The translations under genes and the position numbers were made by a program. A DNA stretch of 60,824 bases, taken from contig NZ_JQCB01000002.1 of assembly GCF_001437435.1 (NCBI RefSeq), forward strand, positions 222,624 through 283,447, read 5' to 3'. This stretch comes from Furfurilactobacillus siliginis (GTDB taxonomy: Bacteria; Bacillota; Bacilli; Lactobacillales; Lactobacillaceae). Positions 48,601 through 58,765 of this stretch are shown piece after piece (within the stretch, counting starts at the first letter, position 1; every line of letters begins with the position of its first letter). The notes beneath the pieces were generated by a model. It searched no databases. It was given only the letters and a program-made list of their open reading frames with translations, and was not told where the DNA came from.

Positions 48601-51600
48601 GGCACAACTGGTGTTAGACCTTGGGCAGTAATGGTTAACGTACCTGGAACAGTCGTTAAGACATAGTTACCGTTGTCGGTTGCCTTAGTCATGACATTAA
48701 CTGCGTAAGTTCCTTTATTAATGAAGGAACTTAAATCACTTAACGTGTAGACCACTGCGTCACCCAACTTAGGCTGACCACTCACAGATGTCGCAATTTT
48801 ATCTGCATAAGGTTTCCCATCATAAGTCTTCGTGACACTGCCAGCTGTTACGGTGACAGGCGCCTTTGTAATGACGAACAAGCCGTCTTGAACATCAGCT
48901 TCCTTAAGATCGTAATCACGGTTAGCAGCTTGTAACTTAGCAAAACCAGTAGCACTTAACTTAACCGTGTAGTTCCCAACATTTTGACTCGTAATTTCAG
49001 TAGTGAAGTCACTCGCCGTTAACTGTGGAATCATAAAGTCACGGTCAGCCTTAGGTGCCAATACGGTAAAGATCGTTGGATCAGTTGCCTTATCGCCGTC
49101 GTAAACCTTGGTTGCCCCTTCAACGACAACAGATGCTTCCAGTTGTGGATTCTTATCTGGTGTTATTGGATTGACTGGTTTACCAGGTTTGTTTGGTTCA
49201 GCAGGTGTTAACGGTTTAGCTGAAATAGTCAATAACCCGTTAACCAACGTCAACTGATAGTTCTTGTTAGCAGCATCCGTTGCTAATACGTTGATGTCGT
49301 ACTTACCTGCGTGATACAAAGCACTGATGTCAGATAATGTTGCAACTGGTGCAATCCCCTTAGCAGGCTTGCCAGCAACTGCGACAACTTCTTTCGCTTT
49401 ATCTTGATATGGAAGCCCATCGTACACTTTGGTCAACGTTGGTGCCGTTAACGTAAGTGGCGCTTTCGTGATGACGAACAGACCATCCTGAACATCTTCA
49501 CCCTTCACGTCATAGTTCTTGTTAGCAGCTTGCAGTTTAGCTAAACCAGCTTCGTTTAACTTAACGGTGTAGTTACCAACATCTTGACTGGTGATTTCAG
49601 TTGTAAAGTCATCCTTCGTGAAGGTTGGCAGAACAAAGTCGCTGTAGTTCTTAGGTGCCAATACCGTGAATGTGGTTGGATCAGTTGCCGCATCCCCGTC
49701 ATAAACCTTGGTTGCACCACTGACGACGACAGAAGCATCTAATTGTGGATTCTTATCTGGCGTAATCGGGTTAACCGGTTTATTTGGCTTGTTCGGATCA
49801 ACTGGTACCAAGCTATGGCGACTGATAACCAACTGACCAGGTACATCAGTAATTTGATAGTTCAAATTATCACTTGGTGCAGTTAAGACATCGATCGTGT
49901 AGGTCCCTTGATCCGTAATCTTACTAATGTCAGTGAGCTTGTAGACTAATGCTTCGCCCTTGGCTGGCATGATTGACGTTTGTGCACGAACGATACCGTT
50001 GTACGCTTTGCCATCATAAGTCTTAGCAAGTTGTGGTGCGGTGATCGTCACTGGTGCCTTTGTAATAACGAACAATGCGTCTTGAATATCGCCTGCATTA
50101 AAGGTGTAGTCAGGGTTGGCAGCCTTAATCCGGTCAATTCCTGATTGACTCAAACGAACTGGGTAGTTACCAACATTTTGGCTCGTAATCCCGTCCAGGT
50201 TAAAGTCGGCAGCTGTCAAACTTGGAATGATGAAGTCCGTGTACTTACTTGGTGCAGTCACTTTGTAAGTTGTTGGATCAGTTGCAACATCCCCGTCGTA
50301 AACCTTCGTTGCGCCTTGGATAACCATCGAATTCAGCAATTGTGGATTGTCACTTGGATTATCTGGGTTAGCAGGTTGATCCGGCGTGTTTGGTGTGGCT
50401 GGGTTCAATGGCCGTGGTGTGATGGTCAATGAACCGGCAACAGTGGTAATCGTGTAATTAACATTGGCGGCTTCATCAGCGACAACATTGATACCGTATT
50501 TACCGGCGTGGAAGTCTTTACTGATGTCAGTCAAGGTTGCAACTGGGGCAATTCCCTTTGCTGGCACACCAGTTGGTGAAACAACTAGCGCAGCAGTATC
50601 AGTGAATGGCTTGCCATCAAAGACCTTGGTAACGGTTGGTGCCGTCAAAGTAATCGGCGCCTTCGTAATCACGAACAGTCCATCTTGCACATCGTCAGCA
50701 GTTAACGTGTAGTTCTTGTTAGCAGCTTGCAGCTTTTGCAAACCAGCTGCCGTTAACTTAACGGTGTAATTGCCCACGTTTTGACTGCTGATTCCAGTTA
50801 CATCGAAGTCGCTTGCTTCAAAGGTCGGCATTACAAAGTCTGCATACTTACTTGGTGCTAAGACTGTGAACGTCGTTGGATCAGTGGTTGCATCGCCGTC
50901 GTAGACCTTGGTTGTCCCTTGAACAACAACTGACGTTTCCAATTGTGGATTATCATTTGGTGTCTTTGGATTAACTGGGGTCGTTGGCGTGTTTGGTGTA
51001 ACTGGCGTCAATGGTTGTGCACCAATCGTCAGCGCTCCAGCAACTTTACTGATTTCGTAGTTACCGTTGTCAGTGTCGTTAGTCAGTACTTCAACTGGAT
51101 AACTCCCCTTGTCGACGTCCTTACTAATATCAGTAATCGTGTAAACCAACGCGTCGCCCTTAGCTGGCAAGGTTGTGTTCGTGCCGACAAAGTTTGCATT
51201 CACATAAGGTTTACCATCATAAGTCTTCGAAGCAGATGGTGCGGTGATCGTCACTGGTGCCTTCGTAATAACAAACAGTGCATCCTGAATGTCATTTGCA
51301 TTGAAGGTGTAATCCGGATTAGCTGCCTTAATGGCATCAATCCCTGCCTGGCTCAAACGAACTGGGTACTTACCAACGTTTTGGCTCGTAATCCCATCCA
51401 AGTTAAATGCATCGGCTGTTAATGCAGGGATAATGAAATCGCCGTACTTGCTTGGTGCTTTAACTTCATAAGTCGTTGGGTCGGTTGTAACATCACCGTC
51501 ATAGACCTTGGTTGCCCCGAAGATAACCATGGAACTAACCAATTGTGGGTTATTACTTGGGTTGTCAGGGTTAGCTGGCTGACCAGGTGTATTTGGTGTG

Positions 51601-52430
51601 GCTGGATTCAATGGCCGTGGCGTGATGGTCAATGAACCGGCCACCTTGGTAATCTCATAGTTTGCATTCACAGCTTCATCAGCTGTGACATCAATGGCGT
51701 ACTTACCAGCATGGAAGTCCTTACTGATGTCAGTCAATGATGCGACTGGTGCGACACCCTTTGCTGGAACACCACTTGGCGTCACCACATTCAATGGGTG
51801 TTCGGCATCGGTTTCAGCATATGGCTTACCATCAAAGACCTTTGTCAAAGTTGGTGCCGTTAAGGTAATTGGCGCTTTGGTAATTACAAACAAACCATCT
51901 TGAATGTCTTCACCTTGCACGTCGTAGTTCTTATTAGCTGCTTGTAACTTAGCTAAACCGGCGGCGTTCAACTTAACGGTGTAATTACCAACGTTTTGAC
52001 TCGTAATTTCAGTGGTAAAGTCATCCTTCGTTAATTCTGGAATGACAAAGTCGCTGTAGTTCTTCGGTGCCAATACGGTAAAGGTTGTTGGATCAGTGGT
52101 TGCATCACCGTCATAGACCTTGGTTGCCCCTTTGACAACAACTGACGTTTCCAATTGTGGATTATCATTTGGCGTCTTTGGATCAACGGGTTTATCTGGG
52201 GTATTTGGTGTCGCCGGTGTCAATGGTTGCGCACCGATTGTCAACGTTCCGGCAACCTTCGTAATTGCGTAGTTCCCGTTATCGCCATCATTTGTCAGAA
52301 CTTCAACTGGGTAAGTGCCCTTATCAACATCCTTGCTGATATCAGTAATCGTGTAGACCAGCGCATCACCCTTCGTTGGTAATACTGTGTGTGCCAACAA
52401 AGCTGGCATCAACATAAGGTTTACCATCAT
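45660..52430 (-). CDS. C-terminal part of a split mega-adhesin (YDG repeats, MucBP, LPETG)
   Basis: Open frame of 2,256 codons without signal peptide or ribosome binding site. Its first 15 residues are an out-of-frame reading of the YDGKPY repeat of the upstream part, so it is not an independent gene. True homology starts at about 52385 (LPTKGDALVYTITDISKDVD). It carries units 12-19 of the tandem repeat (to about 47430), a MucBP domain (YSLTANYVDGAGKTVAPSET, about 47430-47225), three Mub-B2-like modules with VTPPTGG and DTHITYTADKQ separated by two MucBP-like stretches, and a Pro/Thr linker. LPETG is at 45759-45773, then a membrane helix and RRKKHELD. Without frame repair it would not be exported. 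Confidence 0.9.
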   Translation of the reverse strand: MMVNLMLMPALLAHTVLPTKGDALVYTITDISKDVDKGTYPVEVLTNDGDNGNYAITKVAGTLTIGAQPLTPATPNTPDKPVDPKTPNDNPQLETSVVVKGATKVYDGDATTDPTTFTVLAPKNYSDFVIPELTKDDFTTEITSQNVGNYTVKLNAAGLAKLQAANKNYDVQGEDIQDGLFVITKAPITLTAPTLTKVFDGKPYAETDAEHPLNVVTPSGVPAKGVAPVASLTDISKDFHAGKYAIDVTADEAVNANYEITKVAGSLTITPRPLNPATPNTPGQPANPDNPSNNPQLVSSMVIFGATKVYDGDVTTDPTTYEVKAPSKYGDFIIPALTADAFNLDGITSQNVGKYPVRLSQAGIDAIKAANPDYTFNANDIQDALFVITKAPVTITAPSASKTYDGKPYVNANFVGTNTTLPAKGDALVYTITDISKDVDKGSYPVEVLTNDTDNGNYEISKVAGALTIGAQPLTPVTPNTPTTPVNPKTPNDNPQLETSVVVQGTTKVYDGDATTDPTTFTVLAPSKYADFVMPTFEASDFDVTGISSQNVGNYTVKLTAAGLQKLQAANKNYTLTADDVQDGLFVITKAPITLTAPTVTKVFDGKPFTDTAALVVSPTGVPAKGIAPVATLTDISKDFHAGKYGINVVADEAANVNYTITTVAGSLTITPRPLNPATPNTPDQPANPDNPSDNPQLLNSMVIQGATKVYDGDVATDPTTYKVTAPSKYTDFIIPSLTAADFNLDGITSQNVGNYPVRLSQSGIDRIKAANPDYTFNAGDIQDALFVITKAPVTITAPQLAKTYDGKAYNGIVRAQTSIMPAKGEALVYKLTDISKITDQGTYTIDVLTAPSDNLNYQITDVPGQLVISRHSLVPVDPNKPNKPVNPITPDKNPQLDASVVVSGATKVYDGDAATDPTTFTVLAPKNYSDFVLPTFTKDDFTTEITSQDVGNYTVKLNEAGLAKLQAANKNYDVKGEDVQDGLFVITKAPLTLTAPTLTKVYDGLPYQDKAKEVVAVAGKPAKGIAPVATLSDISALYHAGKYDINVLATDAANKNYQLTLVNGLLTISAKPLTPAEPNKPGKPVNPITPDKNPQLEASVVVEGATKVYDGDKATDPTIFTVLAPKADRDFMIPQLTASDFTTEITSQNVGNYTVKLSATGFAKLQAANRDYDLKEADVQDGLFVITKAPVTVTAGSVTKTYDGKPYADKIATSVSGQPKLGDAVVYTLSDLSSFINKGTYAVNVMTKATDNGNYVLTTVPGTLTITAQGLTPVVPNKPGKPVNPGTPTKNPQLETSVVVQGATKLYDGDSATDPTTFTVLAPSKYPDFVIPTLLKDDFDTTGITSQNVGQYAVTLSKTGLAKLQAANKNYDFTSEDVQNGLFIINPAPVTITAPSGSKAYDGQPYPSAKLVANEQGVPAKGDKLQYTLTDVSHDINKGTYPVEVLTKTSDNLNYVVKTVAGTVTITAQGLTPVVPNKPGKPVNPGTPTKNPQLETSVVVQGATKVYDGDKLTDPTTFTVLAPSKYPDFVVPTLTKDDFDTTGITSQNVGQYAVTLSKTGLAKLQAANKNYDFTSEDVQNGLFVITPATITIAAPTLTKTYDGQPYAGTKQATLTGIPAKGTQPVYTMTDISRDSAIGTYPITITANATANGNYVVKTANGQLTITGDQYSLTANYVDGAGKTVAPSETKTDLNFDDDYTTTAKVVSGYVLIKTPANAKGVMPKGNVTVTYVYDKVGNYVVTPPAGGKTTTPYPNDPHNPGKVVTPTTPIIPGVPGYTPNDPNGKPLVPVDPKNPNKGYFPPTPGNPTTDTHITYTADKQTVVVLLVDSKGQAVVNAAGQSSYTLTGKSDTVVDFSTVNKLVNGYVVASDGTTQSLKFDHDDNVNQTVRVVYDKVGNYIVTPPTGGHQTITPYPNDPNNPGKVVTPTTPIVPGVPGYTPNDPNGKPLVPVDPNDPNKGYLPPVVPGNPTTDTHITYTADDQTVIVKLVDVNGSSVTNAAGVVGYSISGKTGANVDFTQVNKLVPGYVLKTDGTLTGLKFDNDDKTNQVVTITYARVGNYIVTPPTGGQTKTPYPNDPNNPAKIVTPTTPIVPNVPGFKPYGPDGKPLQPADPNDPNKGYLPPDVPSDPTIDTHITYVPNPKKPVTPVTPPVKPGQPTTPVVPSKPVTPTDTNQPHVPANTPVEVNTPVVTPNVGQPQRLMTISRHGKATPVAKAVAQTLPETGEQDSLSIAIAGLGMMISGLAFLGLRRKKHELD

Positions 52431-55400
52431 AAGCCTTCGAAGCAGATGGTGCGGTAATCGTTACAGGTGCCTTGGTGATAACAAATAAGGCATCCTGAAT
52501 ATCATTAGCATTAAATGTGTAGTCGGGGTTAGCAGCTTTAATGGCATCAATCCCTGCTTGGCTCAATCGAATTGGGTAATTACCGACGTTTTGGCTGGTA
52601 ATCCCATCCAGATTGAAGTCCTTAGCATCTAATGTCGGAATGATGAAATCATTGTACTTAGTAGGTACCAAGACTTTATAAGTCGTTGGATCAGTCGCTA
52701 CATCGCCGTCGTAAACCTTGTTAGCCCCTTGAATAACCATGGAACTGACCAATTGTGGGTTGTTACTTGGATTATCAGGATTAACAGGCTTGTCAGGTGT
52801 GTTAGGCGTTGCTGGTGTTAATGGCCGTGGTGAGATTGTTAATGAACCAGCAACCTTCGTGATGCTGTAGTTTTCATTAGCAGCATCATCGGCGTCAACA
52901 TCAATTGCGTACTTACCAGCATGGAAATCCTTGCTGATGTCAGTCAATGATGCAACAGGTGTAACACCCTTCGTCGGTACGCCGTCGATCTTCATCACAT
53001 TCAATGGGTGTTCTGCATCAGCTTCAGCGTATGGCTTACCATCAAAGACTTTCGTTAACGTTGGTGCGGTTAGCGTAATTGGTGCCTTCGTAATCACGAA
53101 CAGTCCATCTTGCACATCGTCAGCAGTCAACGTGTAGTTCTTGTTAGCAGCTTGTAGTTTTTGCAAACCAGCATCCGTTAACTTAACGGTGTAATTGCCC
53201 ACGTTTTGACTGGTGATTCCGGTTACATCGAAGTCACTTGCTTCAAAGGTCGGCATTACAAAGTCCGCATACTTGCTAGGTGCTAAGACCGTGAACGTCG
53301 TTGGATCAGTGGTTACATCACCGTCGTAGACCTTGGTTGCCCCTTGAACAACAACTGATGTTTCCAATTGTGGATTATCATTTGGTGTCTTTGGATTAAC
53401 TGGGGTCGTTGGCGTGTTTGGTGTAGCTGGATCCAATGGCAGCGCACCAATCGTAAGGTTGCCGGCAACCTTGGTAATGTCGTAGTTACCGTTATCGCTG
53501 TCGTTTGTTAAGACCTCAACTGGATATGTTCCCTTGTCGACGTCTTTACTCATATCAGTGATGGTGTAAACCAACTTGTCACCCTTAGCAGGTACAGTTG
53601 ATGTCGTCGCAACAAATTTCGGATCACTATATGGCTTACCGTCATATGCTTTGTGACCTGATGGTGCGGTGATCGTAACTGGTGCTTTAGTGATGACAAA
53701 CAAACCATCTTGCACATCAGCAGCGGTAAAATCGTAGTTCTTGTTAGCTGCTTGAAGCTTTTCTAGACCAGTACTGCTCAATTTAACCGTGTAATTGCCA
53801 ACGTTTTGACTGGTAATACCAGTAACATCAAAGTCACTTGCTTCAAAGGTTGGAATGGTAAAGTCCGTAAACTTGCTTGGTTTCAATACCGTGAAGGTTG
53901 TTGGATCCGTTGTCACATCACCGTCGTAGACTTTGATTGCCCCTTGAACAACAACTGAAGCATCCAATTGTGGATTCTCATTTGGTGTCTTCGGATTAAC
54001 CGGCGTCGTTGGTGTATTTGGTGTCGATGGATCTAATGGTTGCGCTGTAATCGTCAACTTACCGTCCGTGGTGGTCAATGTGTAGTTACCATTGCCATCA
54101 GTTGGTGTCGTAACCTTCACATCATATGAACCAACATTGATGTCTTTAGCAGTATCCGTGATGCTGTAATCAAGCTTGGTCCCTTTGGCAGGTACACCAG
54201 TAACTGTTTCGGTGAACTTGTCGTCAGTGTAAGGCTTGCCATCGTAAACCTTACTGCCAGATGGTGCGGTAATGGAAACAGGTGCTGGCGTAATCGTAAA
54301 CAGCCCGTTTTGAATATCTTCGGCAGCAATTTGGTAGTTAGCATTTGCCAGTTGTACCTTATGCAAACCCGATTCGTTTAAGGTAACGACATAGCGGCCA
54401 ACATTTTGACTGGTAATTCCTGAAATATCGAAGTCATCCTTCGTCAAAGTTGGAACCACAAAGTCGTTGTACTTGCTTGGTGCCAATACTGTAAACGTCG
54501 TCGGATCGGTCGTTACATCACCGTCGTAGACCTTGGTTGCCCCTTGAACAACAACTGATGTTTCCAATGCTGGATTATCATGTGGTGTCTTCGGATCAAC
54601 CGGGTTCGTTGGTGTATTTGGCGTGGCTGGCGTCAATGGTTGGACACCAATTGCTAGCGTTCCATCAACCTTCGTGATCGTGTAGTTCTTGTTTGCATCA
54701 TCTGTTGCAGTAACGACAACTGGGTAAGTGCCCTTGTCAACGATCTTGCTGATGTCAGTAAGACTGTAAACAAGCTTGTCACCCTTAGCTGGCTTACCAG
54801 TGACAGTTTCCACAAACTTCGGATTGACGTAAGGTTTGCCATCGTAAACCTTGCTACCAGATGGTGCGGTGATGGTAACGGGTGCTTTGGTAATGACGAA
54901 TAATCCGTCTTGCACATCTGCGGCAGTAAAGTCGTAGTTCTTGTTGGCTGCTTGAAGCTTTTCAAAGCCAGCTTTACTCAATTTAACCGTGTAGTTACCA
55001 ACATCTTGACTCGTGATGCCAGTAACATCAAAGTCACTTGCGTCAAAGGTAGGAATCGTGAAGTCAGTGTACTTACTTGGTTTTTGCACCGTAAACGTCG
55101 TTGGATCAGTCGTTGCATCCCCGTCGTAGGCCTTAGTTGCCCCTTGAATAACAACTGATGTTTCCAATTGTGGATTATCATTTGGTGTCTTCGGGTTAAC
55201 CGGTGTATCTGGCGTGTTTGGCGTTGCTGGATCCAATGGTTTAGCAGTGATGGTGAACGTGCCCGTAATTGGAACAATTACATAGTTCAGGTTATCGCCC
55301 AACTGCAATGTGATGGTGTCAGTATATATACCAACGTTAACCGTGCTACTTAAATCGGCCATCGTGTAAACCACAGCGTCACCTTTAGCAGGCTGACCAG

Positions 55401-58400
55401 TGACTGTTTCGGTTAATTCCTTAGCAGTAAATGGCTTACCGTCATAAACTTTGGTACCAGATGGTGCCGTGATGGTAACAGTTGCTCTCGTGATAACGAA
55501 CAACCCATCTTGAATATCATTGGCAGTCAAGCTGTAGTTCTTATTAGCATCTTGAATCTTCTTCAAGCCATCAGCAGTTAGCTTAACGGTGTAGTTACCA
55601 ACGTTTTGACTCGTGATACCTGTGACATCAAAGTCAGTGGCTTCAAGTTCAGGTAGCACAAAGTCAGGATACTTAGCTGGTTTCAACACTGTAAATTTGG
55701 TTGGATCACTTGTCACATCGCCGTCGTAGACCTTGGTTGCCCCTTTGATAACCAAAGCCGTTTCTAATGCTGGGTTATCATTTGGTGTCTTCGGGTTAAC
55801 TGGTGTATCCGGTGTGTTTGGCGTAGCTGGATCAAGTGGCTTAACTGAAATTTTCAATGAACCGGCACCCTTGGTAATCGTGTAGTTAGGATTGTCAGCG
55901 TCAGATGCAGTAACGGTCATTGGGTAGTTACCAACATTAGTATCTTTACTAATGTCCGTTAATGACTTAACCGGTGCGATCCCTTTTGCAGGTACACCCG
56001 TGACAGTGACCACATTTTGTGGCTGTGCATTTTGACTGTCATCATAGGCTTTGCCATCAAAGACTTTGGTCAAAGTTGGTGCCGTCATAGTAATTGGCGC
56101 CTTCGTAATCACGAATAACCCATCTTGAATATCATCGGCAGTCAAACTGTAGTTCTTATTAGCATCTTGAATCTTCTTCAAGCCATCGGTGGTTAACTTA
56201 ACGGTGTAGTTGCCAACATTTTGACTCGTGATACCTGTGACATCAAAGTCAGTGGCTTCAAGTTCAGGTAGCACAAAGTCAGGATACTTAGCTGGTTTCA
56301 ACACGGTAAATGTTGTTGGATCACTTGTCACATCGCCGTCGTAGACCTTAGTTGCCCCTTTGATAACCAAAGCCGTTTCTAATGCTGGGTTATCATTTGG
56401 TGTCTTCGGGTTAATTGGTGTATCCGGTGTGTTTGGCGTAGCTGGATCCAATGGTTTAACAGTGATCGTCAACGACCCATCAGTTGGCACAATGTGGTAG
56501 TTCTTGTTGTCGATGCCTTTATCACTGACCGTTAGTGGTAAGACATAAGTTCCGCCGGCATAGATATCAGCACTGAAGTCGTCAATTGTTACAACAGGCG
56601 TCGTTCCTAACTTCGGAACACCTACATACGTGATAATTGCCTTCGGATTCTTAGGATCTGGTTCACTATAAGCTTTGCCATCATAAACTTTCGTTAGATG
56701 TGGCCCTTGTGCGCCGATGTCGCGTTTAACGATATTGAACAGGCCATCTTGCACATCTTCGGCCTTCAAATCATAGTTGGTGTTAGCATCTTGAATCTTC
56801 TTCAAACCGCTAGCACTTAACTTCACCGTGTACAAACCAACATCTTGGCTAGTAATACCAGATACATCAAAGTCGTCAGCTGTTAATGCAGGAATCGTAA
56901 AGTCAGTGTATTGCTTTGGACCAAGCACATTAAATGTCGTTGGATCCGTAGACTTATCGCCATCGTAGGTCTTCATCTTCCCTGAGACGACAAGTGAAGT
57001 CTCTAACTGTGGATTCTCGTTAGGTTCATTAGGATTGACAGGTGTATCCGGTGTATTTGGTGTTGCAGGTGTTAATGGGTGAACCCCGATCATTAAGTTA
57101 CCGTCAACCTTGGTGAGCTTGTAGTTACTGTTGTCCGCATCGGCCGCAGTCACGACGATTGGGTAAGTAGCTTTGTTAATATCCTTGCTGATATCCGTCA
57201 AGGTGAAGTTCAAAGCATCACCCTTAGTAGGTTTACCAGCTACCGTTGCCTGCGCTTTCAAGGCTTCGGCAGTAATATCATAAGGCTTACCATCATAGGA
57301 TTTAGTTAGTGTTGGTGCCGTAATTGTTACAGGTGCTTGGGTAATGGTAAATGATCCATTGGTTACCTTGTCACTTGTAAATGAATAGTTCTTATTGTTA
57401 GCTTGCAACTTCGCCAATCCAGCGGCGGTCAACTTAATGGTGTAGTTACCAACATTTTGACTGGTGATACCAGTTACATCAAAGTCACTGGCAGTTAAAC
57501 CTGTCGTGTCAAAGTCGGTCACACCAGTTGGTCCTTCAACCGTGAAGGTCGTTGGATCCGTTGTAACATCGCCATCATAGACCTTCGTTGCCGTCTTAAT
57601 GGTGACATTCGCTGCTAGTGGTTGTGCCGTAATGGTTAACTTACCATCGGTGGACGTAACCGTGTAGTTAGGATTATCAGTAGCCGCAGCAGTAACTGTC
57701 AACGTGTAGGTGCCGACATTCTTAAAGGTTGATAAGTCAGCAAGTGAAGCAACAATGTCGTTACCCTTAGCTGGCTTCCCAGAATAGCTCAACACAGCCT
57801 TTGGCTTCGTTAGATCTGCTTCTGTATAAGCGTTACCATCATAGACCTTGGTCAAGGTTGGCCCAGTCACACTAACAGGTGCAGGTGTAATAACGAACAA
57901 ACCATCTTGTACATCACCACTTGTAAGTGTGTAGTTTGGATTAGCATCTTGAATCTTCTTGAAGCCATCTGTCGTTAACTTAACCGTGTAGTTGCCAACG
58001 TTTTGGCTGGTGATACCACTCTTATCAAAGTCACCGTCAACCAGTGTTGGAATCACAAAGTCAGTGTACTTTGCAGGCCCTTGCACTGTGAAGCTTGTTG
58101 GATCCGTTGTGGCATCCCCGTCATAGACCTTTGTTGCACCTTTTACGATCACAGATGTTTGAAACTGTGGATTGTTGTTTGGTGTCTTCGGGTTAACTGG
58201 CGTATCAGGTGTATTTGGTGTTGCAGGATCTAGTGGTAATGGGTTGATGGTCAATGAACCATCTGTTTTGGTAATTGTGTAGTTACCATTGTCTGCCGCG
58301 TTCGCAGTAATGGTAATTGCATATGATGGATTAGCAGCCGTATTGGCATTCACAATCTTGCTGATATCTGTGCTGGTGTATACAGGTTGCGTTGCTGTCG

Positions 58401-58765
58401 TCAACACACCATCCATCCCAGTCACAGTAATTTTATTGTCTGCGCCAGTATAGGCCTTGCCATCGTAAGTCTTGGTCAACGTTGGTGCAGCAACGGTGAT
58501 TGGACGCGCAGTAATGGTGAACGTACCTTTGGCAATGTTGTCAGCTGTGATTGTCTTACCAGGGTTAGCTGCTTGTAACTTAACTAATCCAGCAGCGCTC
58601 AACGTCACATCGTATGACCCAACATTTTGTGAAGTGGGATCATTAAAGTCAGTGCGTGCCCACGTTGGTTCAGTAATCCCGGCTGGTAAAGTTCCTGTGA
58701 ACTTCGCTGCTGGATCAGTTGTTGCATCGCCATCAAAGACTTTCGTAATCGTGCCTAGTTGTAAG
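47430..58765 (-). repeat. 19-unit tandem protein repeat of the mega-adhesin
   Basis: Each unit encodes about 200 residues: a YDG module (GATKVYDGD..TDPTTFTV to DVQDGLFVITKAP), a second KxYDGKPY module, and a linker PATPNTPDTPVNPKTPNDNP. At DNA level several consecutive units are exactly 600 bases long: the CCCTTG preceding the VVV start recurs at 53341, 53941, 54541, 55141 and 55741. Eleven units precede the frameshift and eight follow it. Confidence 0.9.

Noticed and set aside
52386-52430. Programmed ribosomal frameshift as explanation of the adhesin break
   Set aside because: There is no A AAA AAG-type slippery heptamer or stimulatory structure that I can see; a dinucleotide change explains the shift directly.
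47430-58765. Tandem array considered as CRISPR or satellite DNA
   Set aside because: Units are about 600 bases, in frame, and encode recognisable YDG modules; there are no short direct repeats with unique spacers and no cas genes.
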